A stretch of DNA of 64,000 bases from Flavobacterium sp. SUN046 (lineage in GTDB: Bacteria; Bacteroidota; Bacteroidia; Flavobacteriales; Flavobacteriaceae), in NCBI RefSeq assembly GCF_028867965.1, contig NZ_JAPQNT010000001.1:124001-188000 (forward strand), written 5' to 3'. The notes under the pieces were generated by a model. That model had not been told where the DNA came from, did no database searches, and was given only the letters and a program-made list of their open reading frames with translations. The first letter of the stretch is position 1. Each line of letters opens with the position of its first letter. Below are positions 43,071-52,284 of the stretch, in pieces. Made by a program: the position numbers and the translations under genes.

Positions 43071-43937
43071 ATGGAAAATTCCAATAATAAAAAACGAACT
43101 GGAGCAAGCAAACCTAGTGATGGCAGAAAGAAAACATCTTCTACTGCTAAACCAGCAATGGCAAAACGTTCTCAAAATAGAAAGCCAACACCCAAAAATG
43201 ATTCACCTAATATTCCAAAACCATTAAAATCGGATGATATTAGATTGAATAAATACATTGCTAACTCAGGCGCATGTTCGCGTCGTGATGCAGATATATA
43301 CATACAATCTGGAAACGTAAAAGTTAATGGTATACCAGTTACCGAAATGGGTTACAAAGTAAAACCTGGTGATGTTGTAAACTTTGATGGTGCTACGTTA
43401 ATGCCTGAAAAGAAAGAATATTTTGTTCTAAACAAACCTAAAAATTTTACTACATCTAACGAAGAAGTAGAACACAGAAATGTTTTGGAACTTATAAAAG
43501 GTGCAACAAATTCGAAAATACAAGCCATTGGAAGAATGGATAAAAATACAACAGGATTACTAGTGTTCACTAATGACACTGATATGATTAGAAAATTTAG
43601 TTTACCTAATCAAAAATCTTCTAAAATATACCAAGTAACGTTAGATAAAAATTTAAAATTTGAAGATTTAGAAAAAATTTCTTCTGGTGTAACCTTAGAT
43701 GGACATCGCCTTTTTGTAGATGAAGTAAGTTACATTGAAAACGAACCTAAAACTGAAATCGGTATTAAATTAAGAACGCCAAATGTAAAAGTTGTTCGCG
43801 CAATCTTTGAAAATTTTAAATACACAGTCATTAAAGTTGATCGCGTTTCATTTGCAGGATTAACGAAGAAAAATCTTCCAAGAGGAAATTGGAGGCCATT
43901 GACAGAACAAGAAATTATAAACTTAAAGAACATATAA
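43071..43937 (+). CDS. rRNA pseudouridine synthase, RsuA/RluB family
   Basis: Start taken as MENSNNKKRTGASK (43071); the six codons before it overlap the promoter. The 288-residue product has a basic, disordered N-terminal tail (about 55 residues), an S4 RNA-binding domain (DIRLNKYIANSGACSRRDAD), and a catalytic core with the active-site Asp D157 in IGRMDKNTTGLL. It isomerises a uridine in rRNA. The exact site is not assigned. The Lys/Ser/Pro-rich tail is longer than in E. coli RluB. Confidence 0.9.
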   Translation: MENSNNKKRTGASKPSDGRKKTSSTAKPAMAKRSQNRKPTPKNDSPNIPKPLKSDDIRLNKYIANSGACSRRDADIYIQSGNVKVNGIPVTEMGYKVKPGDVVNFDGATLMPEKKEYFVLNKPKNFTTSNEEVEHRNVLELIKGATNSKIQAIGRMDKNTTGLLVFTNDTDMIRKFSLPNQKSSKIYQVTLDKNLKFEDLEKISSGVTLDGHRLFVDEVSYIENEPKTEIGIKLRTPNVKVVRAIFENFKYTVIKVDRVSFAGLTKKNLPRGNWRPLTEQEIINLKNI

Positions 43938-43961
43938 CCACGCTAAAAACGTGGTTTTTTT
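43936..43961 (+). terminator. Rho-independent terminator overlapping a stop codon
   Basis: Stem aaccacg / cgtggtt with loop ctaaaaa-like and T7. The stop codon of the pseudouridine synthase gene (43935-43937) is at its foot, and the next ATG is three bases after the T-run. Confidence 0.85.
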
Positions 43962-43964
43962 AAT

Positions 43965-44327
43965 ATGACATCACAAAAAAATTTATCAATTGCGCACGCT
44001 TGGTTTGAAGCCTTCAATTCTCATAATTTAGAAAAATTACTTTCTTTATATGACGATGAGGCCGAACATTTTAGTCCGAAATTAAAAATAAGACATCCTG
44101 AAACTAACGGATTAGTAGTCGGAAAAGAAGCACTTAAAAATTGGTGGCAAGATGCTTTCGACATATTACCAACTTTACATTATAAAGTAAAAACGTTGAC
44201 TGCCGACTCTGACAGAGTTTTTATGGAATACATAAGAACGGTTGAAAATGAAGAGAACATGCTGGTTGCCGAAGTGCTCGAAATTAGAGAAGGCAGCATC
44301 ATTGCTTCGAGAGTTTACCACGGATAA
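43965..44327 (+). CDS. SnoaL/NTF2-like family protein
   Basis: A 120-residue cytoplasmic protein with the cone-shaped NTF2-like fold pattern: AHAWFEAFNSHNLEKLLSLYDDEAEHFSP, GKEALKNWWQDAFDILPTLHYKV, DRVFMEYIRTVENEE and a C-terminal REGSIIASRVYHG strand. Members include ketosteroid isomerase-like enzymes and small-ligand binders. Substrate unknown. It begins directly after the pseudouridine synthase terminator; a 170-base AT-rich gap follows with no recognised element. Confidence 0.82.
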   Translation: MTSQKNLSIAHAWFEAFNSHNLEKLLSLYDDEAEHFSPKLKIRHPETNGLVVGKEALKNWWQDAFDILPTLHYKVKTLTADSDRVFMEYIRTVENEENMLVAEVLEIREGSIIASRVYHG

Positions 44328-44497
44328 CAATTTTAATTTTGTGATTTTTATTATCGCCAATAGCTACTATGAAAAATTATAAAATTCGATAAATACTAAA
44401 ATAATAACAATTTACAGTTCAAAGTTTTACATTAAATTTTAATTAAAAACCTAAAAATTGCGTATAATTGCAAACTAAACATTAAAACCAAAACACT

Positions 44498-44950
44498 ATG
44501 GGACTAGGAGGATTTTTTAAAAACTTATTTGGTTCAGCTAAAGAAACCGTAAGTCAAGTTACTGATAAAGCAGAAGATTTTGCAACTGATGCAATTCAAA
44601 ATGTAAAAGAAGCTGCAGCGCCTTTAATGGATAAAGCAGAAGAATATGTAGATGCTGCTAAAGAAAAAGTAAGCGAATATGTTCCTGCCGCAAGTGAAGC
44701 TATTGATAATGTAGTTGAAACTGTGAAAGAAAAAGCAAGCGAATTTGCAGATAAAGCAGAAGAAATGGCTGGAAATGCTATTGATACAGTAAAAGAAAAA
44801 GTGAATTCATTAACAGATGTCGCTGAAGAAAAAGTTGCAGATGTTAAAGAAGAAGCAAATTCGGTAGTAGATTCAGCGGAAGAAAAAGTTGAAGATTTGA
44901 AAGAAAAAGCCGAAGATGAAACAAACAGAGTTGAAGAAGACGCTGATTAA
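44498..44950 (+). CDS. Amphipathic helix-repeat (YtxH/LEA-like) protein
   Basis: A 150-residue protein without a signal peptide. After an N-terminal hydrophobic patch (MGLGGFFKNLFG), the rest is one long amphipathic helical repeat of about 11 residues (DKAEDFATDAI, DKAEEYVDAAK, EKVNSLTDVAE, EKVADVKEEAN), as in LEA or apolipoprotein-like proteins. Composition is close to the small lipoproteins at 833 and 1182. Possible membrane-coating or stress-protection role by analogy only. A terminator follows. Confidence 0.78.
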   Translation: MGLGGFFKNLFGSAKETVSQVTDKAEDFATDAIQNVKEAAAPLMDKAEEYVDAAKEKVSEYVPAASEAIDNVVETVKEKASEFADKAEEMAGNAIDTVKEKVNSLTDVAEEKVADVKEEANSVVDSAEEKVEDLKEKAEDETNRVEEDAD

Positions 44951-44982
44951 TTTCAGAAAAAAACTATCTTTGTAAAAAATTA

Positions 44983-45010
44983 AATCACACCAAAAAGTGT
45001 GATTTTTTTA
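44983..45010 (+). terminator. Rho-independent terminator
   Basis: Stem aatcacac / gtgtgatt with loop caaaaa and T7. A TATCTTTG at 44965-44972 lies just before it, so it could end the helix protein gene or lie in the leader of the next one. Confidence 0.75.
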
Positions 45011-45017
45011 TATAATT

Positions 45018-45842
45018 ATGGAAGTAAAACAAGACATTTTTTCGGGAGAAGGTTACATTAAAGAATTTTTTAAAACACTTATTGATTATTCACCGAAGTT
45101 AATTTCAGCATTTATAATTTTATTTGTTGGAATTTATACTATTCGATTCATCAATCGATTGGTCAAGAAAATAATGATAAAACGCGAGCTAGATCCAACT
45201 TTATCCAAATTCTTAGCCGATATTTTAATTTGGGTTTTACGTGTATTACTATTTGTAACTTTCATTTCAAAACTCGGAATAGAAACTTCCTCTTTTGTAG
45301 CAATTCTTGGCGCAGCTGGACTAGCTGTTGGACTATCACTTCAAGGTTCGTTATCTAATTTTGCTGGCGGAATGTTAATTATTTTGTTCAAACCATTTCG
45401 TGTAGGCGACACTATTGAAGCACAAGGAGTTATTGGAACTGTTAGTGAAATTCAAATATTTGTAACCAAATTAATCTCTGCTAATAATCAAACGATTTTC
45501 ATTCCGAATGGAATTTTATCTAACGGAATTATTACTAATTTTTCTGTTGCCGGAATGCGACGAATGGATTTAGTATTTTCATTATCGTATGATACTGATA
45601 TTAAAGTAGCTAAAGATGTTGTAATGGAAGTCATGAAAAGTCATGATAACGTTTTAAAAAATCCTGAACCAATGGTAATTGTTAGAGATTTAACCGATAA
45701 TGCAATTCATTTGGCAATACGACCTTGGACAAAAAATGAAGATTTTGGTCAAACATCATCCGATATTCTAGAAAATTGCAAAACCGCTTTTGATAAAAAA
45801 GGAATTGTTATTCAACCTTTTGTGAGAGATAGTGCCAAATAA
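45018..45842 (+). CDS. Small-conductance mechanosensitive channel (MscS family)
   Basis: A 274-residue inner-membrane channel. Three N-terminal helices are followed by the pore-lining TM3 (ILGAAGLAVGLSLQGSLSNFAGG) and the beta domain with FKPFRVGDTIEAQGVIGTV and FIPNGILSNGIITNFS. A C-terminal alpha-beta domain carries VVIQPFVRD-like sequence. It opens under membrane tension and releases solutes on osmotic downshock. Its stop lies two bases before the convergent tsaB stop. Confidence 0.93.
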   Translation: MEVKQDIFSGEGYIKEFFKTLIDYSPKLISAFIILFVGIYTIRFINRLVKKIMIKRELDPTLSKFLADILIWVLRVLLFVTFISKLGIETSSFVAILGAAGLAVGLSLQGSLSNFAGGMLIILFKPFRVGDTIEAQGVIGTVSEIQIFVTKLISANNQTIFIPNGILSNGIITNFSVAGMRRMDLVFSLSYDTDIKVAKDVVMEVMKSHDNVLKNPEPMVIVRDLTDNAIHLAIRPWTKNEDFGQTSSDILENCKTAFDKKGIVIQPFVRDSAK

Positions 45843-45844
45843 AT

Positions 45845-46504
45845 TTATTTAGCAAACATAAAATCCTTTAAGTAATAAGGCTCGAAATAAGCTACATCAA
45901 CAAAATCTTTGTTTTCAAACTTTTGAAATGACAACAAACCCATTTCGTTAGCTGATGGGAAAACTAAATCATCTAAGAAAATAAAATTGGATTTTGATAA
46001 AATAGCTTTTGCTTTTTCGTTGCTATCACCAACAAAATAAACTTTTCCGGTTATAGTGTCAAAACTTTCTTCGGTTAAAACTTCTGCTTGTACTTCACGA
46101 ATTTTTTCTTTATTAGCATTAAAAATAGCACTGTAAACTTCCATTCGTCTGGCATCAATCATTGGAATAACAAAACCATCGTTTGCAACAACTTTATTTG
46201 CCAAACTTTGCAACGTATCAATTGCTATTAAAGGAATTTCTAAAGCATAGCAAAGTCCTTTTGCTGCCGAAACACCTATTCGTAATCCAGTGTAAGAACC
46301 CGGACCTTGGCTTACGGCAATTGCATCTAAATCTGAAAGAGAAATTTTAGCTTCGTTGACTATTTCGTTTATAAAAACATGTAATCTTTCGGCATGTGAA
46401 TATCCTTGCTCTGCAATTTCTTTACACAAAATCGTGATTCCGTCTTTGGCTACAGCAACCGAACAATTTTTGGTAGCTGTTTCAATATTGAGAATATAAC
46501 CCAT
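45845..46504 (-). CDS. tsaB: tRNA threonylcarbamoyladenosine biosynthesis protein TsaB
   Basis: A 219-residue ASKHA-fold protein. ILNIETATKNCSVAVAKDG at the N-terminus and DAIAVSQGPGSYTGLRIGVSAAKGL are the family signatures; the rest carries MIDARRMEVYSAIFN. TsaB scaffolds TsaD and TsaE for the t6A modification of ANN-decoding tRNAs. It lies 23 bases downstream of the efflux adaptor gene on the same strand, a position that may just reflect readthrough. Confidence 0.95.
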   Translation of the reverse strand: MGYILNIETATKNCSVAVAKDGITILCKEIAEQGYSHAERLHVFINEIVNEAKISLSDLDAIAVSQGPGSYTGLRIGVSAAKGLCYALEIPLIAIDTLQSLANKVVANDGFVIPMIDARRMEVYSAIFNANKEKIREVQAEVLTEESFDTITGKVYFVGDSNEKAKAILSKSNFIFLDDLVFPSANEMGLLSFQKFENKDFVDVAYFEPYYLKDFMFAK

Positions 46505-46527
46505 TATTTAAAAGAAAAATTAAGCTA

Positions 46528-47820
46528 TTATTTTTTATCTTTTGGCTTTACAGCAGCACTCTTTTTAACTTTATCACCCGAATTCAAATCTTTAGAAACA
46601 GTTACATACGGCCCAGTAATAACTTCATCGCCTTTTTGCAATCCTGATAAAATTTCAATATTAGAATCGTCTTGAATTCCAGTTTTTACCATTCTGATTT
46701 TAGCTTTATCGCCTGATTTTACAAAAACACATTCATATTTTTTATCACTTTTAGATTTTACTTTGTCTTTATCATCTGGCAATTCTACTTTCTTAGTTGC
46801 AGCAGTATCCGATTTTACCACAACCGCACTAATTGGAACTCCAATAACATTTTCTTTTCGAGTAGTAATAATATCAACTGTAGCTGTCATTCCAGGTCTG
46901 AATGGCGAATAGGTTGCAGGTTTTCCGGCAATTAAATCTAAATACGATTCTTTAAGAATTCTAACTTTTACTTTAAAATTAGTGACCTGATCTGCTGTTG
47001 TTGTTGAACTTGCAGAATTTGAAATACTAGTTACAATTCCTTTAAATTCTTTTTTTAAATAAGCATCTACTTGAATTTTAGTTTCATCGCCAATATTGAT
47101 TTTTACAATATCATTTTCATTTACATCAACTTCAACTTCCATGTTATTTAGGTTGGCAACACGCAATAATTCGGTTCCGGCCATTTGTTGCGTTCCTAAA
47201 ATTCGTTCTCCCAATTCTACATTAAGTTTAGAAATTGTTCCATCGTTAGGAGAATAAATCGTAGTTCTTCCTAAGTTATCTTTAGCTTCAATCACGCTGG
47301 CATTGGCGCTTTGTACATTAAAGTAAGCCGTTTGTTTATTTGCTTTGGCAACCTCAAATGAAGCAATTGCTTTATCCCAATCAGCTCTTGAAATGATTCC
47401 TTTATCAAATAAGGTTTTATTTCTTTCATAACTTGCTTGCGCTTCTTTGAAAGATGCGTCAGCTTGGTTCAAGCCCGATTTTGTACCCGAATAATTAGAT
47501 ACTGATCGGTTCAAACCAGAAGTATATAAATCTGGATTTATCTTAACCAATAAATCTCCTTTTTTAACAACTTGACCTTCTTTTACAGGTAAATTTATAA
47601 TTTCTCCCGAAACTTGAGACGAAATTTTAACTTCAATTTCAGGTTGAATTTTGCCTGTTGCAGATACCGTTTCTACAATAGTAATTTCATTTGCTTTAGC
47701 CGTTTCAACTTCTATTGAATTATCATTATTACCGATTACTCCTTTAGATTTGAATACTAATAGTAAAATTATTAATGCTGCTACAAATCCTAAAATGATA
47801 TAAATTTTCTTTTTTGACAT
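46528..47820 (-). CDS. Periplasmic adaptor subunit (HlyD/MacA type) of an efflux system
   Basis: A 430-residue membrane fusion protein: one N-terminal helix, biotinyl-lipoyl-like halves (GEIINLPVKEGQVVKKGDLLVKI), a coiled-coil hairpin (about residues 95-180), and beta-barrel domains. It has a Lys-rich C-terminal tail and an acidic/basic segment around residue 350 (LPDDKDKVKSKSDKKYE). MacA-like adaptors bridge an inner-membrane pump to TolC; no pump gene is in this window. It lies directly downstream of the TolC gene with a four-base gap. Confidence 0.9.
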   Translation of the reverse strand: MSKKKIYIILGFVAALIILLLVFKSKGVIGNNDNSIEVETAKANEITIVETVSATGKIQPEIEVKISSQVSGEIINLPVKEGQVVKKGDLLVKINPDLYTSGLNRSVSNYSGTKSGLNQADASFKEAQASYERNKTLFDKGIISRADWDKAIASFEVAKANKQTAYFNVQSANASVIEAKDNLGRTTIYSPNDGTISKLNVELGERILGTQQMAGTELLRVANLNNMEVEVDVNENDIVKINIGDETKIQVDAYLKKEFKGIVTSISNSASSTTTADQVTNFKVKVRILKESYLDLIAGKPATYSPFRPGMTATVDIITTRKENVIGVPISAVVVKSDTAATKKVELPDDKDKVKSKSDKKYECVFVKSGDKAKIRMVKTGIQDDSNIEILSGLQKGDEVITGPYVTVSKDLNSGDKVKKSAAVKPKDKK

Positions 47821-47824
47821 GGTA

Positions 47825-49195
47825 TTATTGTTTTTCTGTGATTGGAATTCCGAAATAAAATTCTACGATTTTTACTTTAAATATATAATCGTATTTTGTT
47901 CTTAAAACTTCTGATTGTGAATTGGTATATAATGTTTGCGATTGATTGAAGTCGAAACTATTCATCATTCCAACAGCATATTTTTCTTTGGCATAATTAA
48001 ATGCTTCTTTTCTTGCATCAAATGCTGCTACTGCTGCTTCATAAGAATTTAATGCCACTTTAGCGTTGGTAATTGCCGTGTAAACATTTCTTTCTAAATC
48101 AAGACCAGCTTGTTGTTCATTAGTTTTAGAACGGTCTAAAGCAATTTTGGAACGCGCTACAGCATTTCTAGCAGAAAACCCATTCAGTATTGGAACGTTT
48201 AATTGAACTCCAAAACTATGCCCTTTATTGTTGCTAAATTGATCAAAAAACGGAAGTGGATTTCCTAAAATTGGATTTCCAGAACCATCAACTCCTATAA
48301 TTCTATTTGCGTAACTAACTCTTGAGCTAAAACTATAAAACCCTGATAATGTAGGTTGATAAGCGCCTTTTGCAATTTTTACGTCTTTTTCGGCAAGCTC
48401 TAAATTTGCTTTGGCGATTTTAAGTTCAACTCTGTCTTGTTTAGCTTTGGCAACAATATCTTCAGGTTTTTGAAGCATTGTTGGACTTGACTTAGCATCA
48501 TAATTGGCATCGGCAACATCAAATGTTTGAAAATCTTCCAACTGTAATAATTGCGCTAAACTCAATTTAGATATAAATAAGTTATTTTCAGCAGCAATTA
48601 CTTTTTGTTTATCGGCAGCAACCGTTGCTTTAATATCTAATAAATCACCTCTTGGTACACTTCCTGCTTTCACTAATTCTTCGCTTCTTTTTTCTTGATT
48701 TTCATCATAAGTCAATTGCTCGTTTTGAACTTTCAAATTTTCTTTGTTAAAAAGTATTTGCAAATAAGCATTGGCAACATTTAAAGAAACATCGTCTTTC
48801 ATCTTAGACAGTTGATATTGCGCCGCGACAATTGCAATATTAGCTCTTCTGAATTTGTTTTGTTTTTCTAATCCGTTATAAATGGTAACATTAGAATTCA
48901 ATCCTGCCGAAGTAAATTGAGTAGTTTGATTTTCTAATAATCCGGTAGTAATATTTTGATTCAAACCAATATTCCATGAATGAGAAGCATTTGCATTAAT
49001 GCTGGGCAAAAAAGCACCTAAAGCATCTTTTTTACTGATAGCTGTGGTTTCTGCATCAAGTTCTGATTGTTTTATCGAAATATTATTCTTAAGTGCATAA
49101 TCTACACATTCTTGAAGCGTCCATTTTTTATTTTGTCCAAAAGAATTAATCCCTAAGAACATAAAAAATAACAGTATCAATTTTATTTTTTTCAT
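47825..49195 (-). CDS. TolC-family outer-membrane efflux protein
   Basis: A 456-residue protein with a signal peptide (FFMFLGINSFGQ) and two OEP repeats of paired coiled coils: WTLQECVDYALKNNISIKQSELD begins the first, and ARSKIALDRSKTNEQQAGLDLERNVYTAI the second. The C-terminus (IVEFYFGIPITEKQ) is a short periplasmic end. It forms the outer-membrane channel partner for the adjacent adaptor. It reads divergently from the DUF4403 gene. Confidence 0.92.
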   Translation of the reverse strand: MKKIKLILLFFMFLGINSFGQNKKWTLQECVDYALKNNISIKQSELDAETTAISKKDALGAFLPSINANASHSWNIGLNQNITTGLLENQTTQFTSAGLNSNVTIYNGLEKQNKFRRANIAIVAAQYQLSKMKDDVSLNVANAYLQILFNKENLKVQNEQLTYDENQEKRSEELVKAGSVPRGDLLDIKATVAADKQKVIAAENNLFISKLSLAQLLQLEDFQTFDVADANYDAKSSPTMLQKPEDIVAKAKQDRVELKIAKANLELAEKDVKIAKGAYQPTLSGFYSFSSRVSYANRIIGVDGSGNPILGNPLPFFDQFSNNKGHSFGVQLNVPILNGFSARNAVARSKIALDRSKTNEQQAGLDLERNVYTAITNAKVALNSYEAAVAAFDARKEAFNYAKEKYAVGMMNSFDFNQSQTLYTNSQSEVLRTKYDYIFKVKIVEFYFGIPITEKQ

Positions 49196-49333
49196 AATTT
49201 ATTTTTCGAAAGTGAAAACATATAATGCAAATTTAATCGTTTTAAAATGAAAACTATTAATTTAACATTTTCTTATCTGACGTTAAATTGCTTTTTTTGT
49301 TACATTCACATCGAAATTAATTTTACTTTTAAA

Positions 49334-50725
49334 ATGAATAAATTTTTTATTGCTTTAACTACTTCACTCCTATTGTTGGTTTTAATTGGTTGTTCTTCAA
49401 CTAGTAAAATAGCTTCATTAAAACCTGAACCTTCTCAAAATGCGCCAATGGCTTTTAAAACAACAACTTCATTTGTGAGTATGCCAATGGAAATTTCGTT
49501 AAAAGAAATTGAAAATCAGCTGAATAAATCGCTCGTGGGATTAATTTATGAAGATGCAATTCTTGAAGACGACAAAACCGAAATGAAAATTTGGAAAACT
49601 GCCGCAATAAAACTAATTGAAAAAGACGGAAAAATACAATCGGTTTTACCGTTAAAAATTTGGTCTAAATTCAAATACGGAACTGATTTTATGGGTTTAA
49701 ATGATACTCGTGAAATAGAATTAAACGGTACCATTACGTTATCAAGCGATGTAAAATTATCCAATTGGAAAATGAATACGACTTCTAAAATTGTGGATTT
49801 TGAATGGAGCGAAAGTCCGACAATATTAGTTGCTGGAAAAAAAGTGCCAATCACTTATATCATTAATCCAACTTTATCGATTTTTAAATCTAAAGTCGCT
49901 AAAAAAATTGATGAAGCGATTGAAAAATCATGCGATTTCAAACCTTATGTATTGAATGTTTTAGAAACTATGAGTACACCATTTGAAACCAGCGCCGAAT
50001 ATGAAGCTTGGTTTAAAATGAATCCGATAGAAGTTTATGTAACCGATGCCGTTATTGCAAAAAGCAAAATAAAAATGGATTTGGGGTTGAAATGTTCGAT
50101 GCAAACTATGGTTGGACAACAGCCAAAAACCACATTTGATAAAAATGCAATTTCATTTAAACCAGTTGTAACTGTTCCTGATAAAACTACAGCATCTGTT
50201 GCGGCGATATCAACTTATGAAAGTGCTTCTCGAATTATTACCAAGAATTTTCAAGGAAAAGAATTTGCTTCTGGAAGCCGAAAAATTGTAGTTCAAAAAG
50301 TAGATTTATGGGCTAAAGATGGCAAAATGATAATTGAATTAGACATGACTGGAAGCTTGAACGGAAGCATTTATTTGAGCGGAATTCCAAATTATAATTC
50401 AACAACTAAGGAAATTTATTTTGAACAAATGGATTACGTTTTAAGCACTAAAGGTGTTTTAACCAAGACTGCCAATTGGTTATTGCAAGGTGTAATACTT
50501 AGAAAAATTCAAGAAAACTGTAGATATTCTATCAAAGAAAATTTAGAGGAAGGCAAAAAAAGTTTATTACCCTACTTGAATAATTATTCACCTATGAAAG
50601 GAGTTTTTGTAAACGGAACTATGAACGACTTTGAATTTGAAAAAATTGAATTAACTAACGAAGCCATTATCGCATTCATCACCACAACCGGAAAAATGAA
50701 TGTTAAGATTGACGGAATGGAGTAA
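49334..50725 (+). CDS. DUF4403 lipoprotein
   Basis: I place the start at MNKFFIALTTSLLLL (49334), giving 463 residues with a lipoprotein signal (LIGC, Cys20); further upstream residues are not signal-like. The body is a long beta-rich DUF4403 fold with VSMPMEISLKEIENQLNKSLVGLIYED near the N-terminus and LAxxxxxx-like tail segments, possibly related to TULIP/bridge-like lipid-binding proteins. Function unknown; membrane lipid handling is a guess from fold class. Confidence 0.8.
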   Translation: MNKFFIALTTSLLLLVLIGCSSTSKIASLKPEPSQNAPMAFKTTTSFVSMPMEISLKEIENQLNKSLVGLIYEDAILEDDKTEMKIWKTAAIKLIEKDGKIQSVLPLKIWSKFKYGTDFMGLNDTREIELNGTITLSSDVKLSNWKMNTTSKIVDFEWSESPTILVAGKKVPITYIINPTLSIFKSKVAKKIDEAIEKSCDFKPYVLNVLETMSTPFETSAEYEAWFKMNPIEVYVTDAVIAKSKIKMDLGLKCSMQTMVGQQPKTTFDKNAISFKPVVTVPDKTTASVAAISTYESASRIITKNFQGKEFASGSRKIVVQKVDLWAKDGKMIIELDMTGSLNGSIYLSGIPNYNSTTKEIYFEQMDYVLSTKGVLTKTANWLLQGVILRKIQENCRYSIKENLEEGKKSLLPYLNNYSPMKGVFVNGTMNDFEFEKIELTNEAIIAFITTTGKMNVKIDGME

Positions 50726-50781
50726 AAAACTACTACTTTTCAGTTCTAAATTAACTTAAATCGTAGTAAACCAAATAATAT

Positions 50782-51066
50782 TTACTCTTTAGGTATAGAC
50801 TTTTTAGTGTACATTTTGTAAACCACAACGCCAACGACTCCAACTAAAACATACGGAATTACCATCAGATAAACTATTCCATCGTTTACAGCTGCTGCTT
50901 TGGCAGTATTTCCTTCGCTTTCTAGAGATGCTCTGCACATGGCGCATTGGGCTTGTGAAGAAAGAGAGAAAAATATACAGAATAGAATATAGACAAACGT
51001 TGAAAATCTATATTCTTTTCTCTTTTCTCTTTTTTCTATATTTTTATTTAACATAATACGGTGCAA
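50782..51066 (-). CDS. Small membrane protein with CxxC motif next to DUF420
   Basis: A protein of up to 94 residues with two hydrophobic helices and a QAQCAMCRA motif between them. It overlaps the DUF420 gene upstream by 23 bases, which suggests translational coupling; MLNKNIEK at 51054 is an alternative start. The CAMC pair near the first helix exit could bind copper, heme or a disulfide partner, but this is inference. It belongs to the cytochrome oxidase accessory block. Confidence 0.72.
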   Translation of the reverse strand: MHRIMLNKNIEKREKRKEYRFSTFVYILFCIFFSLSSQAQCAMCRASLESEGNTAKAAAVNDGIVYLMVIPYVLVGVVGVVVYKMYTKKSIPKE

Positions 51067-51589
51067 TCATTAAATATACAATAACGCCAGTAACGGCTAC
51101 ATACAACCATAACGGAAATGTGATTCTTGCTAATTTTTTATGTCGGTCAAATTGTTGTGACAAAGCTCTAACATAAGTAAATAAAACGAATGGAATTATG
51201 ATTACCGAAAGTGCAATGTGAGTTATCAATATGAAAAAATAAATATATCTTATTGCGCCTTCACCACCAAATTTTGTAGATTCTGAACTCATGTGATAGG
51301 CAACATACATTACAAGAAAAACTACTGAGCAACCAATAGCAGTTGTCATCAAGCGTTCGTGTAAAGCGCGATTTCCGTTTTTAATAGCAATTATGGCACT
51401 TATTAATAATAGCGCTGTAATCGCGTTAATCGTGGCGTAAATTGGTGGCAAAAAAGATAATGGCTCAATATTAATACCAAAATCTTTAAGTTTAACTGTA
51501 AATAAAAGCGCTACAGCAACTGGAATTATAATCGAAACAATTACAATTGGTGTTTTAAATTTATTTTCTAATGTTTTATTTTCTTCCAT
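51044..51589 (-). CDS. DUF420 membrane protein
   Basis: A 181-residue inner-membrane protein with about five helices and the DUF420 features LPPIYATINAITALLLI, HERLMTTAIGCSVVFLVMYVAYH and THIALSVIIIPFVL with spaced His. DUF420 proteins are regularly encoded beside SCO and cytochrome oxidase genes and are thought to aid oxidase assembly; the reaction is unknown. It stops and starts within a run of four closely packed minus-strand genes. Confidence 0.88.
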   Translation of the reverse strand: MEENKTLENKFKTPIVIVSIIIPVAVALLFTVKLKDFGINIEPLSFLPPIYATINAITALLLISAIIAIKNGNRALHERLMTTAIGCSVVFLVMYVAYHMSSESTKFGGEGAIRYIYFFILITHIALSVIIIPFVLFTYVRALSQQFDRHKKLARITFPLWLYVAVTGVIVYLMIAPYYVK

Positions 51590-51591
51590 GA

Positions 51592-52284
51592 TTATTCTTT
51601 TAAAAGTATTTTTATATCTTGTTTTATGGCGTCAACTCCTGATTTTTCTAATCCATCATAATACAGAATAGGATTTCCTTGTTTGTCTTTTCTGCATCTT
51701 ATAAATCCATTTTTATCAATTAGAGCAAAAAGTCCTGAATGCTCAAAGTTTGCTTCTAATTTACTATTTTCTCCAACATAAAGATTAAAACCTTTGTTTG
51801 CCAAATCAAAAATATAGTCTTTTTTTCCTGTTAGAAAATGCCAATTAGGTGATGTTACTCCCAATGTTTTAGCATGTTTTTTCAAAACATCGGGTGTATC
51901 ATTATCTGGATTGATACTTATGGATGCAATTCCGAAAGCTTTTTCGTTTATAAATTCATTCTGAATTGTAATCATGTTTTGATTCATAATCGGACAAATA
52001 GATGGACATGTTGAAAAGAAAAACTCAATAACATGAACTTTACCGTCATAATCTTTGTTGGTAATTGTAGTTTTGTTTTGATCTATTAGTTCAAATTTTG
52101 GAGCTGGTCCAATTTTAACCAATTTCACATCTTTGATGCTGTCGCTTACCATATCGTTGGACAAGCTCATTCGGTCATTTTGAACTACAGACCCATTTTT
52201 AATTCTATTAATGATTTTAGGAATGAAAATAATTCCGAAAATTAAAATAATAAAAGAAATTCCGATGTATGATTTATTTTTCAT
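51592..52284 (-). CDS. SCO1/SenC-family copper chaperone
   Basis: A 230-residue thioredoxin-fold protein with an N-terminal membrane anchor. The copper-binding CxxxC is C93/C97 in FFSTCPSICPIM, and the distal His lies in ANFEHSGLFAL. SCO proteins load the CuA site of cytochrome c oxidase subunit II on the periplasmic face. It overlaps the cysteine-free neighbour by 11 bases at its 5' end. Confidence 0.93.
   Translation of the reverse strand: MKNKSYIGISFIILIFGIIFIPKIINRIKNGSVVQNDRMSLSNDMVSDSIKDVKLVKIGPAPKFELIDQNKTTITNKDYDGKVHVIEFFFSTCPSICPIMNQNMITIQNEFINEKAFGIASISINPDNDTPDVLKKHAKTLGVTSPNWHFLTGKKDYIFDLANKGFNLYVGENSKLEANFEHSGLFALIDKNGFIRCRKDKQGNPILYYDGLEKSGVDAIKQDIKILLKE

Noticed and set aside
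46528..49195. A complete tripartite efflux operon
   Set aside because: Only the adaptor and TolC genes are present. No RND or ABC pump gene lies beside them; tsaB follows instead.
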